From NCBI RefSeq assembly GCF_005876955.1, contig NZ_SSCL01000024.1:1-36415 (forward strand): a stretch of 36,415 bases of DNA. Reading direction: 5' to 3'. The position numbers and the translations under genes are program-made. Every line of letters starts with the position of its first letter. Positions within the stretch are counted from its first letter, which is position 1. Under the pieces are notes generated by a model. It was given only the letters and a program-made list of their open reading frames with translations. It was not told the DNA's origin and searched no databases. This document shows positions 8,024-17,183 of this stretch, piece by piece. The DNA is from Sinomonas gamaensis (GTDB lineage Bacteria > Actinomycetota > Actinomycetes > Actinomycetales > Micrococcaceae).

Positions 8024-9400
8024 ATGCGATTTCCATTCCAATCGAAGACCGCTCTCCGGTCACTCGCTGCCCTGGCGGTAGCAAGCCTGGCGGGCCTTGG
8101 GATCGTCGGCTGCTCCGGCAGCAACCAGGGCTCAGCCGGTTCCGCGACAAGCGGCACCATCAACTGGTGGGGGTGGACTCCAACCAACACCAACGAGGCG
8201 AACGACTTCATCGCCGCGTTCAACAAGGAGTACCCGGACATCAAGGTCAACTACAAGCTGGTTGGCATCTCGGACTACCAAGCCACGATGCGCCCGGCCT
8301 TGGCCTCGGACAACGGACCCGACGTGTTCGACCTGTCGCCGGGTGCCTACGTGCAGCAGTTCGGCTCCTACGCCGAGGACCTCAGCTCCGCTGCCCAGGG
8401 CGCCCTCGGCAGCGACTGGAAGTCCAAGATCTCGAGCATCGCCGTCGATGGCCTCAGCTCCAACAACAAGCTCACCGCCATGCCTGTCGGCTCGACCTAC
8501 GCCGGCTCGCTCTGGTACAACGCCGATCTGTTCAAGAAGTACAACCTGCAGCCGCCGAAGACTCTCGACGAATGGAAGAAGGTGTGCCAGACCTTCGCGA
8601 GCAACGGAGTCGGCTGCTTCGCCCAGGGCGCCGCGCAGGAGGGCTTTGATCAGGACACCCTGCAGGCCATCTCGAACTCGGTCGAGCCGGGCTACTGGAC
8701 GAAGGCCTCCAAGGGCGACGCGAAGTGGGATTCTCCCCAGATCGCCCAGACACTGACGATCTGGAAGGATCTCTTCGGCAGCGGCATCATGCAGAAGGGT
8801 GCGCTCGGCGCCCAGCAGTACCCCGACATCAACAATGCCTTCCTCACCGGGAAGTACGCGATGGTGATGATGGGCAGCTGGTACACGCAGTACGCGACCC
8901 AGAACGCCATGACCCAGGCCCTTGGATCTGCGGGTGTCGCGGGGGCGAAGCCCTTCCCCATCCTGCCGATGCAATTCCCTGACGTCGCCGGCAAGGGCAA
9001 CACGTCCGAGATGTTCGGCGACGCCGACTACGGCCTCGCCGTCGCCAGCAAGTCGAAGAACAGGGCGGCCGCGGAGACGTTCGTGAAGTGGATGGCCGCG
9101 AATCCCAAGGGCCAGCAGGTGGTCGCCGACCGTCTCGACACCACCTCGGTTCTGAAGGGCGTCTCACCCGACTTCACCACCATCAAGTTCGTCGATCCCG
9201 CCCAGCAGAGCGGCCCGGTCAACGACTACCTGAAGAACGCGTCCTCGGTGAACGAGCACCGCTTCGCCCTCCTCAACTCCGACATTGAGAACGCCTTCCT
9301 CGCGGCGGCGCAGTCGGTCGTCGGCGGCAGCGCCACCCCGCAGGCAGCGGCGGCAACGCTCCAGCAGGCGGCGGACGCGGCAAAGGCACAGAACAAGTAA
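8024..9400 (+). CDS. Sugar ABC transporter substrate-binding lipoprotein
   Basis: A 458-residue family 1 extracellular solute-binding protein. Residues 1-29 form a lipoprotein signal peptide with positive N-terminus, hydrophobic stretch and lipobox GIVGC, so C30 should be lipidated and the mature protein held on the outer face of the membrane. The mature part starts with a serine/glycine linker and the TINWWGW strand common in carbohydrate-binding members, and includes YNADLFKKYN, a typical interlobe motif. First gene of the operon, followed by the two permeases. Substrate is inferred from the neighbours to be a xyloside or oligosaccharide. Confidence 0.92.
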   Translation: MRFPFQSKTALRSLAALAVASLAGLGIVGCSGSNQGSAGSATSGTINWWGWTPTNTNEANDFIAAFNKEYPDIKVNYKLVGISDYQATMRPALASDNGPDVFDLSPGAYVQQFGSYAEDLSSAAQGALGSDWKSKISSIAVDGLSSNNKLTAMPVGSTYAGSLWYNADLFKKYNLQPPKTLDEWKKVCQTFASNGVGCFAQGAAQEGFDQDTLQAISNSVEPGYWTKASKGDAKWDSPQIAQTLTIWKDLFGSGIMQKGALGAQQYPDINNAFLTGKYAMVMMGSWYTQYATQNAMTQALGSAGVAGAKPFPILPMQFPDVAGKGNTSEMFGDADYGLAVASKSKNRAAAETFVKWMAANPKGQQVVADRLDTTSVLKGVSPDFTTIKFVDPAQQSGPVNDYLKNASSVNEHRFALLNSDIENAFLAAAQSVVGGSATPQAAAATLQQAADAAKAQNK

Positions 9401-9416
9401 TGAAGGCCCTGGACCA

Positions 9417-10352
9417 ATGACCCTCTCCACCCAAGAGCGGTTGGCCAGCGCGGCCGGCTCCCCGAGCCGGCCGCGCGGCGGCGGCCGCCTTCAAGCATCG
9501 GGCCTGCCCTGGATCCTGCCCGCCCTCGTCCTCGGCGTGGGCCTCATCTACTACTGCATCGGCTATACCGGCTACATCTCCACCCTGAACTGGGACGGCG
9601 CCAGCCCTGAGCCTCTCTCAGTCGGCACGAAGAACTACTCCAACATCTTCGGCGATCCCGTGTTCTGGAAGGCCATCACCCACACGGTGCTCTTCTTCGT
9701 GGTGACCTTCGTCGTTCAGACGGCGCTCGGCGTCGTCTTCGCGGTCATCATGCACTCGCACATCAAGCTCGCCGTGCTCTACAAGGTGATCATCTTCGTA
9801 CCCGTCGTTCTGGCCCCGGCCATCATGGCACCCGTGTTCCGGCAGATCTTTGCCGCGAACGGCCAGTTCAACTGGGTGCTCGACCACCTCGGCCTGGGCT
9901 TCCTCGCCCAGCCCTGGATCGGCCAGGAGTCCACCTCACTCCCCGTCATCATGGCGATCACGATCTGGCAGTGGACCGGACTCACGTTCGTGCTGTACTA
10001 CGCCGCGATGAGCCAGATCGACCAGTCGCTCATCGAGGCCGCCCGCATTGACGGGGCCGGGAACCTCCGCGTCCTCTGGAGCATCATCTGGCCCAACCTC
10101 CGGGGGACCACGGTGTCGCTCGGGATCCTCAGTGCCATCGGTGCGCTGAAGACGTTCGACATCCCATGGCTCGTGACCATTGCAGGACCGAACAACTCAA
10201 CGCAGTTCCTGGGCACGTACATCTACCAGATGACGATCCAGCTGGCCCACGTCGGCTACGGCGCAGCCCTGTCGATCATTCTGCTGATCGTCGCCCTCGT
10301 CATGGCGATCATCCTTCAGATCGTGGCGCGTGAGAGGACGGGGAGGCGCTGA
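9417..10352 (+). CDS. Sugar ABC transporter permease (MalF/UgpA type)
   Basis: The 311-residue product has six predicted membrane segments, the first at about 30-54 after a basic, proline-rich N-terminus. The coupling (EAA) loop EAARIDGAGNLRVLWSIIWP is near residues 204-223 and is where the ATPase docks. ATG 9417 was chosen over longer in-frame readings because it falls just after the preceding stop, with GAAGG upstream. The stop overlaps the next permease start, so the two subunits should be made in equal amounts. Confidence 0.92.
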   Translation: MTLSTQERLASAAGSPSRPRGGGRLQASGLPWILPALVLGVGLIYYCIGYTGYISTLNWDGASPEPLSVGTKNYSNIFGDPVFWKAITHTVLFFVVTFVVQTALGVVFAVIMHSHIKLAVLYKVIIFVPVVLAPAIMAPVFRQIFAANGQFNWVLDHLGLGFLAQPWIGQESTSLPVIMAITIWQWTGLTFVLYYAAMSQIDQSLIEAARIDGAGNLRVLWSIIWPNLRGTTVSLGILSAIGALKTFDIPWLVTIAGPNNSTQFLGTYIYQMTIQLAHVGYGAALSIILLIVALVMAIILQIVARERTGRR

Positions 10353-11140
10353 TGTTCGAAGTTCGCAGGTGGTGGAGCAAGGGGCTCCTCCAGCTGATCG
10401 CGACGCTGCTCGTGCTGCCGTACCTGTTCCCGCTGATCGCGATGGTGCAGGGGTCCTTCGCCGGCGACGGCTGGGGCAACTACCGGGACGTGATCCTGGT
10501 CCCCGGGTTCTTCCGATTCTTCCTCAACAGCGCCATCATCTCGGGCGGCGTCATCGTGCTCGTCTACGCGGTGACGATGCTCGCGGCCTACGGCTTCTCG
10601 AAGCTGCGCATCCGCTTCCGTGAGGTCTATTTCTGGCTCCTGTTGGCGTGCCTCACGCTGCCCGAGGTCGTGCTGCTCACGCCGCTCTTCACGACCACCC
10701 AGGCAGTCGGCCTCTTCAATACCTATTGGGCCGTAATCCTTCCCCTGGCGGCGCTGCAGGTCCCGTTCGCGGTGCTCCTCACCCGGAACTTCATCAATGG
10801 TCTGCCCGACGAGATGTTCGAGGCCGCACGCGTTGACGGCGCGAGTTCAATCGGCGGCTTCATCCACCTTGTCATCCCCCTGACCAAGCCCATCGCGGCA
10901 GCGGTGCTGATCTTCACCCTCATCGGTGCGTGGAACGACTACCTGATGCCTCTCGTGTTCCTGCAGTCGCAGGACATGCAGACCATCACGCTCGTCCCCC
11001 AGTTCTTCGTGGGCGAGTTCAGCAATGACCAGACCAAGATCCTCGCTTCCGCAGTGCTGACCGCGATTCCCGAGATCGTCGCCTACCTCTGCCTCCAGGG
11101 CCTGTTCGAGCGCGGCCTTTCGGCCGGCGCTATCAAGTGA
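10352..11140 (+). CDS. Sugar ABC transporter permease (MalG/UgpE type)
   Basis: A 262-residue inner-membrane permease, partner of the preceding gene. The EAA loop is EAARVDGASSIGGFIHLVIP near residues 155-174, and six membrane segments are visible. The start overlaps the upstream stop (TGATG). No ATP-binding subunit gene follows; many actinobacterial carbohydrate transporters of this class share one multitask ATPase (MsiK/UgpC type) encoded elsewhere, which would explain its absence. Confidence 0.92.
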   Translation: MFEVRRWWSKGLLQLIATLLVLPYLFPLIAMVQGSFAGDGWGNYRDVILVPGFFRFFLNSAIISGGVIVLVYAVTMLAAYGFSKLRIRFREVYFWLLLACLTLPEVVLLTPLFTTTQAVGLFNTYWAVILPLAALQVPFAVLLTRNFINGLPDEMFEAARVDGASSIGGFIHLVIPLTKPIAAAVLIFTLIGAWNDYLMPLVFLQSQDMQTITLVPQFFVGEFSNDQTKILASAVLTAIPEIVAYLCLQGLFERGLSAGAIK

Positions 11141-11159
11141 TCCTCAGCTAGGAGTCCGT

Positions 11160-11516
11160 ATGCCACTCATCCAGGTCGACCTCGACCGTGGACTTTACGA
11201 AGCCTCGCACGACGCAATCGGCGAGGCCATCCACGAAGCGCAGATCGAGGCGCTCGGGATCCCCTCAGACGACCGTTTCCAAGTGTTCCGCCCCCACGAT
11301 CACGGCGAGCTCAAGTTCGATCCCGGGTACAACGGCGTCGACCGCCGTACCCTCCTGCTCATCCAGGTGACGGCCGTTCACATGTATCCCGTGGCGGTGA
11401 AGCGAAAGTTCTTCGAAACCGTCGTGGCCAAGCTCGCGCCTCTGGGGGTTCGGGCAGAGGATGTGCTCATCTCGCTCGTCGAGAACGGCTTCGAAGACTG
11501 GTACGCAGGCAAGTGA
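11160..11516 (+). CDS. Tautomerase-superfamily protein
   Basis: A 118-residue protein starting MPLIQVDL, so that after methionine removal it would have the N-terminal proline that is the catalytic base in 4-oxalocrotonate tautomerase/MIF-fold enzymes. The length and the central FQVFRPHDHGEL and VTAVHMYP stretches fit the longer tautomerase group rather than the 60-residue one. A clear TAGGAG ribosome site precedes the ATG. It sits inside a sugar operon, between transporter and oxidoreductase genes, so an enol/keto isomerisation of a sugar-acid intermediate is possible; the reaction is unknown. Confidence 0.75.
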   Translation: MPLIQVDLDRGLYEASHDAIGEAIHEAQIEALGIPSDDRFQVFRPHDHGELKFDPGYNGVDRRTLLLIQVTAVHMYPVAVKRKFFETVVAKLAPLGVRAEDVLISLVENGFEDWYAGK

Positions 11517-12595
11517 GCGGAGAAAATCAAGTGCTTAGGTATGATGCCGCGCCCCTCGCGGTGCTCTTCATCGGGGGAACCGGAACGATCAGCGCCTCGT
11601 GCGTGCGGCTCGCCGCCGCGCACGGGATGGCGGTGACGGTCCTCAATCGCGGCGCGAATCGGGTAGGCCGATCTCTCCCGGACGACGTCGAGCAGCTCAC
11701 CGCGGACGTGGCCGATGACGCGTCGGTTCGCGGCGCCCTCGGCGACCGCAGCTTCGACGCCGTCGTCAACTTCCTTTCCTACGATGAGGACGACGTGGCC
11801 CGCTGGGTCTCGCTGTTCTCCGGCCGCACGCGGCAGTACATCCACATCAGCTCGGGCTCGATCTACGCCAAGCCCGTGCTCGTCACGCCGATCACCGAAT
11901 CGACGCCCATCGGCCCCAACCCGCCCCTGCCCTACGCGACGGCCAAATGGCGCGCCGAGCTGGCGCTCGCCCGCGCGCACCGCGAGCAGGGCTTCCCCGT
12001 CACCGTGATCCGCCCCTCCCACACGTACGACGACGCCAACCCGCCTCTGCCGGGCGGCTGGACGGTCGTCGACCGCATCGCCCGCGGCGCCGAAATCCCT
12101 GTCCACGGCGATGGAACCTCACTCTGGACCCTCACCCACGCGGAGGATTTCGCTCAGGGGCTGGTCGGCCTGCTCGGGAGCGAGCGGGCCATCGGTGAGA
12201 CATTCCACATCACGGGCGACGACGTCCTCACCTGGGACCAGATCTACACGCTCTTCGCCAACGCCCTCGGGGTCGAGCCTCGCCTCGTGCACGTCGCGAG
12301 CGAGCTCTACCCGGTCGTGGCGCCCGAGTGGTTCTGGTCCGGAGAGTTCGTGGGCGACCTCGGGCATTCCGCGGTGTTCGACAACTCCAAGATCCGCCGG
12401 TTCGTCCCGGGCTTCGCGCCGCGCCTCACGTTCGAGCGGGCGGTCAAGCGGATGATCGAATGGCGCGAGGCCCACCCCGAGACGGCGACCGGTGACGCTG
12501 GCACCGAGGCGATCCTCGACCGCATCGTCGACGCCTATCACGCCGCTCACCAGGCCTTCGCCGACCGCGCGCCCGCGCTCGAGGACGCGTCGTGA
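11513..12595 (+). CDS. NAD(P)-dependent epimerase/dehydratase-like extended SDR
   Basis: A 360-residue extended short-chain dehydrogenase. The Rossmann glycine motif FIGGTGTIS is near residues 19-27 and the active-site region has SSGSIYAKP and a YATAKW motif as the YxxxK pair. Such proteins act on nucleotide sugars or on free sugar derivatives. The GTG at 11513 overlaps the tautomerase stop; an in-frame GTG at 11531 has a better placed GGAG and may be the true start, giving MLRYDAAPLAV. It is coupled to its neighbours on both sides. I cannot assign a substrate. Confidence 0.8.
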   Translation: MSGENQVLRYDAAPLAVLFIGGTGTISASCVRLAAAHGMAVTVLNRGANRVGRSLPDDVEQLTADVADDASVRGALGDRSFDAVVNFLSYDEDDVARWVSLFSGRTRQYIHISSGSIYAKPVLVTPITESTPIGPNPPLPYATAKWRAELALARAHREQGFPVTVIRPSHTYDDANPPLPGGWTVVDRIARGAEIPVHGDGTSLWTLTHAEDFAQGLVGLLGSERAIGETFHITGDDVLTWDQIYTLFANALGVEPRLVHVASELYPVVAPEWFWSGEFVGDLGHSAVFDNSKIRRFVPGFAPRLTFERAVKRMIEWREAHPETATGDAGTEAILDRIVDAYHAAHQAFADRAPALEDAS

Positions 12596-13539
12596 CCCTC
12601 GCAACCCACACGCTCGGTTCCACCGGTCTCAAGGTCACCGAACTGTGTGTGGGGACGAGCCCGCTCGCGAGCATGTCGAGGCTCTACGGCTACGACGTGA
12701 GCGACGAGCGGGCCGTCGCCACCATCGAGGCTGTCCTCGACAGCCCGATCCGCTTCATCGACACCTCCAACGGCTATGGCGAGCACGGCGAGGCGGAGAA
12801 GCGGATCGGTCTCGCCCTCGCCGCCCGCGGCGGCCTCCCGGCCGACGTCGTGCTCGCAACCAAGGTCGACCCGGACCCGGTGACCGGGGACTTCTCGGGC
12901 AAGCGGGTGTTCGCCTCGTATGAGGAGAGCCTCGAGCGGCTCGGCGTCGACCGGGTTCCGCTGCTGTACCTGCACGATCCCGAGCGGATCTCCTTCGAGG
13001 AGGCCACCGCGCCCGACGGGGCGGTCGAGGCCCTAGTGCGGCTGCGCGATGAGGGACGGGTCGACTACATCGGTGTCGCAGGCGGTCCCGTGCGGCTGCT
13101 TGCTGAGTACGTCGAGACGGACGTGTTCGACGTCCTGCTCAGCCACAACCGCTACACGCTGCTGGACCGGTCGGCCGCATCCCTGTTCGCCACGGCCCAT
13201 GAGCGCGGCATCGGCGTCGTGAACGCTGCGCCGTTCGGCGGGGGCATGCTCGCGAAGGGTCCCGATGTGCAGGGCAAATACGGCTACGGCGAGCGCGACG
13301 AGCGCATCGCCGACGCAGCGCGTGCGATGGCAGAGGCGTGCGCGCGGCACAACGTGCCGCTGCCGGCGGCCGCGCTGCAGTTCTCCCTGCGGGCACCGTT
13401 CATCGACGCCACGGTGGTAGGGGTCTCCTCGCCCGAGCGTGTCGGTCAGACCCTTGAGTACGCGGCCCTGGAGATCCCCGAAGCTCTGTGGGCTGAATTG
13501 GAGACGATGGTCCCGCCGACCGAGTGCTGGCTGAATTGA
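12592..13539 (+). CDS. Aldo/keto reductase (aldose 1-dehydrogenase-like)
   Basis: A 315-residue TIM-barrel aldo/keto reductase. The catalytic tetrad is visible: D57 and Y62 in FIDTSNGYG, K91 in LATK and H128 in YLHDPE. The early GTSPLASM and the long PDPVTGDFSGKRV segment resemble D-threo-aldose/L-fucose 1-dehydrogenases, which oxidise aldoses at C1. The GTG start overlaps the previous stop (GTGA). In this operon it may be a second pentose or deoxysugar dehydrogenase, parallel to the SDR at 5800. Confidence 0.83.
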   Translation: MTLATHTLGSTGLKVTELCVGTSPLASMSRLYGYDVSDERAVATIEAVLDSPIRFIDTSNGYGEHGEAEKRIGLALAARGGLPADVVLATKVDPDPVTGDFSGKRVFASYEESLERLGVDRVPLLYLHDPERISFEEATAPDGAVEALVRLRDEGRVDYIGVAGGPVRLLAEYVETDVFDVLLSHNRYTLLDRSAASLFATAHERGIGVVNAAPFGGGMLAKGPDVQGKYGYGERDERIADAARAMAEACARHNVPLPAAALQFSLRAPFIDATVVGVSSPERVGQTLEYAALEIPEALWAELETMVPPTECWLN

Positions 13540-14510
13540 TGGGCGCCGCCTCTCTCCGGGTTGGCCTTCTGGGTGCCGCTGGCATCGCCCCCGCCGCCAT
13601 GATTGCCCCAGCACGACGCCGCGGCGACGTCGAACTCGTGGCGGTGGCCTCCCGCCGTCGCGCGTTTGAATTCGCCGAACGGCACCGCATCCGTACTGCT
13701 TATCCGCGTTATGAGGATCTCCTCGCAGACAATTCGATCGAACTCGTCTACGTGGCGCTCCCGCCTTCAGAACATGCACGGTGGACCATGGCGGCGCTCG
13801 AGGCGGGAAAACACGTCCTCTGCGAAAAGCCAATGGCCATGAATGCTTCCGAAGCGAGCGCCGTCCTGGCCGCAGCCGAGAGAACGGGCAAAAGGGCATT
13901 CGAGGCCTTCCACGATTACTACCACCCGCTCCAAGCGTGGATCCGGGATTTCCTGGCATCCGGGGCATTGGGCGCACCGGTCTCGGTCAAGGCGACCTTC
14001 AACGGCGCAATCCCCTTCGATCCGGCGTCCATCCGCCACGTGCCGGAACTCGGGGGCGGAGCGCTCATGGACCTCGGCTGCTATCCCGTGCATTGGGTGC
14101 GGACCCTGCTCGGCGAGCCGCGGGTCACGCACGCGAGCGCTGCCCGGAACCCCTTGGGAGCGGATCTCTGGATTGAGGCGCTTGCGGAATTCGACGGCGG
14201 GGTGCACGGCGTCGTGAGCGCGAGCATGGAGCCCGGAGTAACGCTCGAATCCAGCCTCACCGTTGTCGGCGAGACCGGAACGCTCCACGTGGACAATCTG
14301 GTCTTTCCTGCCCGTGGACATTCCATTCGGATTGAACGTGACGGCGTCACCCACATCTCAACGGTTGCCGGCCTGGACACCTACGACCACCAACTCGCCG
14401 CCGTGATTGACGCCCTCCGTTCGGGGAAATCGCTGGCGACGGAAGGTACCGATTACGTCAACAATATGGCAGCAATCGACGCCATTTACGCGGCGGCAGG
14501 AATTCGCTGA
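13539..14510 (+). CDS. Gfo/Idh/MocA-family oxidoreductase
   Basis: A 323-residue NAD(P)-dependent sugar oxidoreductase. The Rossmann motif GLLGAAGIAP begins near residue 9, the cofactor-binding EKP motif is at 96-98 in HVLCEKPMA, and the C-terminal domain has GGGALMDLGCYPVH (172-185) with the typical aspartate and histidine. The short length and FHDYYHP motif fit the group that includes bacterial xylose dehydrogenases and dimeric dihydrodiol dehydrogenase relatives. The ATG overlaps the previous stop (TGATG); a GTG at 13524 is in frame but would overlap more. Confidence 0.85.
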   Translation: MGAASLRVGLLGAAGIAPAAMIAPARRRGDVELVAVASRRRAFEFAERHRIRTAYPRYEDLLADNSIELVYVALPPSEHARWTMAALEAGKHVLCEKPMAMNASEASAVLAAAERTGKRAFEAFHDYYHPLQAWIRDFLASGALGAPVSVKATFNGAIPFDPASIRHVPELGGGALMDLGCYPVHWVRTLLGEPRVTHASAARNPLGADLWIEALAEFDGGVHGVVSASMEPGVTLESSLTVVGETGTLHVDNLVFPARGHSIRIERDGVTHISTVAGLDTYDHQLAAVIDALRSGKSLATEGTDYVNNMAAIDAIYAAAGIR

Positions 14511-14532
14511 CCGCCCTCGGAAGGAAGCATCA

Positions 14533-16896
14533 ATGTCCTCTTCAAGCACCACCCTCGCGGGACCCTGGAGCGACCCCGCCCGATCCGCGGCCGAGCGCGC
14601 AGCCGCCTTGATTTCCCAAATGACGATCGAGGAAAAGGTTGCCCAGCTCTACGGAGTGTGGGTGGGCGCCTCCGATCAGGGCGGCGAGGTCGCGCCGCAC
14701 CAGCACGAGATGGAGGAGGGCGTCGACTTCGACCAGCTGCTGCCCTCCGGACTCGGCCAGCTGACCCGGCCGTTCGGAACCGCACCCGTGGACCCCGCGC
14801 TCGGCGCACTCTCTCTTCTGCGGACGCAGCGCCGGATCATGGCCGAGAACCGATTCGGGATCCCGGCTCTGGCGCACGAGGAGTGCCTGGCCGGCTTTGC
14901 GACGTGGGGCGCGACCGCGTATCCCGTGCCTCTCTCGTGGGGTGCAACCTTCAATCCCCAGCTTGTGCAGCAGATGAGCTCGCGGATAGGCCGCGACATG
15001 CGTTCCGTCGGCGTCCACCAGGGGCTTGCCCCCGTCCTCGATGTGGTGCGAGACCCCCGCTGGGGCCGCGTCGAGGAGACCATCGGCGAGGATCCCTACC
15101 TGGTCGGGAGCATCGCCACCGCCTACATCAAAGGCCTCGAGGGCGCCGGCATCGTCGCCACCCTCAAGCACTTCGTCGGCTACTCGGGATCAAAGGCCGC
15201 GCGCAACCTCGCACCCGTCTCGATCGGCCGCCGCGAACTCGCGGACGTCCTGCTGCCGCCGTTCGAGATGGCGGTCCGGGAATCCGGTGTCCGGTCCGTC
15301 ATGCACGCCTACACCGACATCGACGGCGTGCCCTCCGCGGCTGACGAGGAGCTTCTCACCGGGCTGCTTCGCGACACCTGGGGCTTTGAAGGGACGGTCG
15401 TCGCCGACTACTTCGGGATCGCGTTCCTCCGGACGCTGCACGCGATCGCGGGGTCGTGGGAGGAGGCCGCCGAGCAGGCGCTGACCGCCGGGGTGGACGT
15501 CGAGCTGCCGACGGTCAAGGCCTACGGTGCCCCGCTCTGCGAGGCTGTGCGCGAGGGCCGGATCAAGGAAGAACTCGTCGACCGCGCACTCGAGCGAGTG
15601 CTCACCCAGAAGATCCAGCTGGGTCTGCTCGATCCCGACTGGTCGCCGGTCCCTGAGGCGCTGCAGAACGCCGACCTCGCGGACACGTCCGGTCTCCGGG
15701 GCTCCATCGATCTGGACAACGGCCAGAACCGGGCACTCGCCCGCGAGCTCGCCGAGCAAGCCGTCGTCCTGCTCGCCAACAATGGGATCCTGCCGCTGGC
15801 GGCCCCGCACAGAATCGCACTGATCGGCCCGACCGCGAACGACCCCATGGCTGTCCTCGGCTGCTATTCCTTCCCGGCCCACGTCGGAGCACAGCATCCC
15901 GAGATTCCGCTCGGCTTGCGGCTGCCCACGCTGCTCGAGTCCCTCACGGAGGAGTTCTCGGCGAGCGAGGTCACCTTTGTTCAGGGCACCAGCATCGACG
16001 GCGGGGACACGGAGGAGTTTGCAGACGCCACTCAGGCGGCTTCCGACGCCGATCTCGTCATCCTCGCCCTCGGCGACCGTGCCGGACTGTTCGGCAGGGG
16101 GACGAGCGGGGAAGGCTGCGATGCCGGCTCCCTGGCCCTGCCCGGGGCGCAGCAAGAGCTCCTCGACCAGGTCCTCGCAGTGGGGACGCCCGCCGTCGTC
16201 GTCCTTCTTTCGGGGCGCCCATACGCGCTCGGTGCGGAGACGCGATCTGCGGCCGGCGCGATTGTCCAGGCGTTCTTCCCGGGCGAAGAGGGAACGGGGG
16301 CCGTGGCCGGCGTTCTGAGCGGGAGGGTCAACCCCTCGGGCAGACTTCCCGTCAGCATTCCGAGCCGCCCCGACGCCCAGCCCTCCACGTACCTTGCGCC
16401 CGCGCTGGGACGGAAGACCTCCGTCTCGAACATCGATCCGACCCCCGCGTTCGCCTTCGGGCACGGCCTCAGCTACACGAGCTTCGACTGGAGCGGCCTC
16501 ACGGCGGACGCGGACGGCATGTCCACCGACGGAACGGTCCGGCTCACGCTTCGGGTCCGGAATGTCGGCCAACGGGCCGGAGCTGACATCGTCCAGCTGT
16601 ACCTCCAGGATCCGGTCGCCTCGGTCGTGCGGCCGCTCCAGCGCCTGATCGGATATCAGCGGGTTGAACTGGAGGCCTCGGAAGAAGCGCTGCTCACATT
16701 CGAGGTGCCGGCAGACCTGGCCTCGTTCACCGGCCGCGACGGACGGCGCATCGTCGAACCGGGAGAGCTCGTCCTCGGCTTCGGTCGGTCCAGTGCCGAC
16801 ATAGTGCTCAGCCATACCGTGACTCTGACCGGGTCTGTACGGGTCGTCGATCATACGCGGGCGCTGCACGCGCGCTGCACCGTCGCCACCCCCTAG
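14533..16896 (+). CDS. Glycoside hydrolase family 3 beta-glycosidase (beta-xylosidase/glucosidase)
   Basis: A 787-residue GH3 enzyme with the N-terminal barrel, the alpha/beta sandwich domain and a C-terminal fibronectin III-like domain. The nucleophile is D292 in VVADYFG; the substrate-binding K212-H213 pair is in LKHFVGY; RDPRWGRVEETIGEDPYL (173-190) is the family signature. The C-terminal domain includes the usual FAFGHGLSYT and DIVQLYL segments. There is no signal peptide, so it should cleave imported oligosaccharides in the cytoplasm. ATG 14533 follows GGAAGGAAG. It ends the transporter operon and is followed by the TCGGGTAC repeats and a strong hairpin. Confidence 0.9.
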   Translation: MSSSSTTLAGPWSDPARSAAERAAALISQMTIEEKVAQLYGVWVGASDQGGEVAPHQHEMEEGVDFDQLLPSGLGQLTRPFGTAPVDPALGALSLLRTQRRIMAENRFGIPALAHEECLAGFATWGATAYPVPLSWGATFNPQLVQQMSSRIGRDMRSVGVHQGLAPVLDVVRDPRWGRVEETIGEDPYLVGSIATAYIKGLEGAGIVATLKHFVGYSGSKAARNLAPVSIGRRELADVLLPPFEMAVRESGVRSVMHAYTDIDGVPSAADEELLTGLLRDTWGFEGTVVADYFGIAFLRTLHAIAGSWEEAAEQALTAGVDVELPTVKAYGAPLCEAVREGRIKEELVDRALERVLTQKIQLGLLDPDWSPVPEALQNADLADTSGLRGSIDLDNGQNRALARELAEQAVVLLANNGILPLAAPHRIALIGPTANDPMAVLGCYSFPAHVGAQHPEIPLGLRLPTLLESLTEEFSASEVTFVQGTSIDGGDTEEFADATQAASDADLVILALGDRAGLFGRGTSGEGCDAGSLALPGAQQELLDQVLAVGTPAVVVLLSGRPYALGAETRSAAGAIVQAFFPGEEGTGAVAGVLSGRVNPSGRLPVSIPSRPDAQPSTYLAPALGRKTSVSNIDPTPAFAFGHGLSYTSFDWSGLTADADGMSTDGTVRLTLRVRNVGQRAGADIVQLYLQDPVASVVRPLQRLIGYQRVELEASEEALLTFEVPADLASFTGRDGRRIVEPGELVLGFGRSSADIVLSHTVTLTGSVRVVDHTRALHARCTVATP

Positions 16897-16898
16897 CC

Positions 16899-16984
16899 CG
16901 TCTCGGGTACCCCAACTGACCTTCCACACCGTCTCGGGTACGCCAACTGACCTTCCAAGCTGTCAGTTCACGTACCCGAGTCGG
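16899..16984. repeat. TCGGGTAC repeat cluster after the GH3 gene
   Basis: Two direct B-type units (16899-16926 and 16930-16957) share CGTCTCGGGTAC, then CCAACTGACCTTCCA. A third, partial unit lies on the opposite strand at about 16961-16984 (core GTACCCGAG). The inverted arrangement can form a stem and directly follows the operon end, as at 4820. Confidence 0.8.
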
Positions 16985-17002
16985 AGACCGAAGCCTAAGG
17001 AG

Positions 17003-17054
17003 CCTCTTCCCCGCAATTGTGCTGCGGGCCCGTAGCACAATTGCGGGGAAGAGG
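17003..17054. terminator. Perfect 21-bp hairpin, probable bidirectional terminator or REP-like element
   Basis: Arms 17003-17023 and 17034-17054 are exact reverse complements over 21 bases, with a 10-base loop (17024-17033) that itself contains GGGCCC. The stem includes CCCCGCAATTGTGCT. It sits 106 bases after the GH3 stop and has no T tract. The perfect symmetry is unusual for a simple terminator and may mark a mobile repeat. Confidence 0.75.
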
Positions 17055-17065
17055 GCCAGTAACTG

Positions 17066-17096
17066 TTGCTGCCACCAGCCCGGGCATCGGTAGAGT
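17066..17096 (+). promoter_or_regulatory. Weak candidate promoter for the monooxygenase-like gene
   Basis: TTGCTG (17066-17071) and TAGAGT (17091-17096) are separated by 19 bp, longer than optimal, upstream of the gene starting at 17184. Some promoter is needed here because a strong hairpin precedes the gene. Confidence 0.3.
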
Positions 17097-17183
17097 CGAT
17101 GTCAACACCGAGTCCGGAAGTGAGGCTCGCCCGCAAGACAGGCCAGCGACGAGGTCGCGGCCAATCACCTCCTAGGAGCCACC

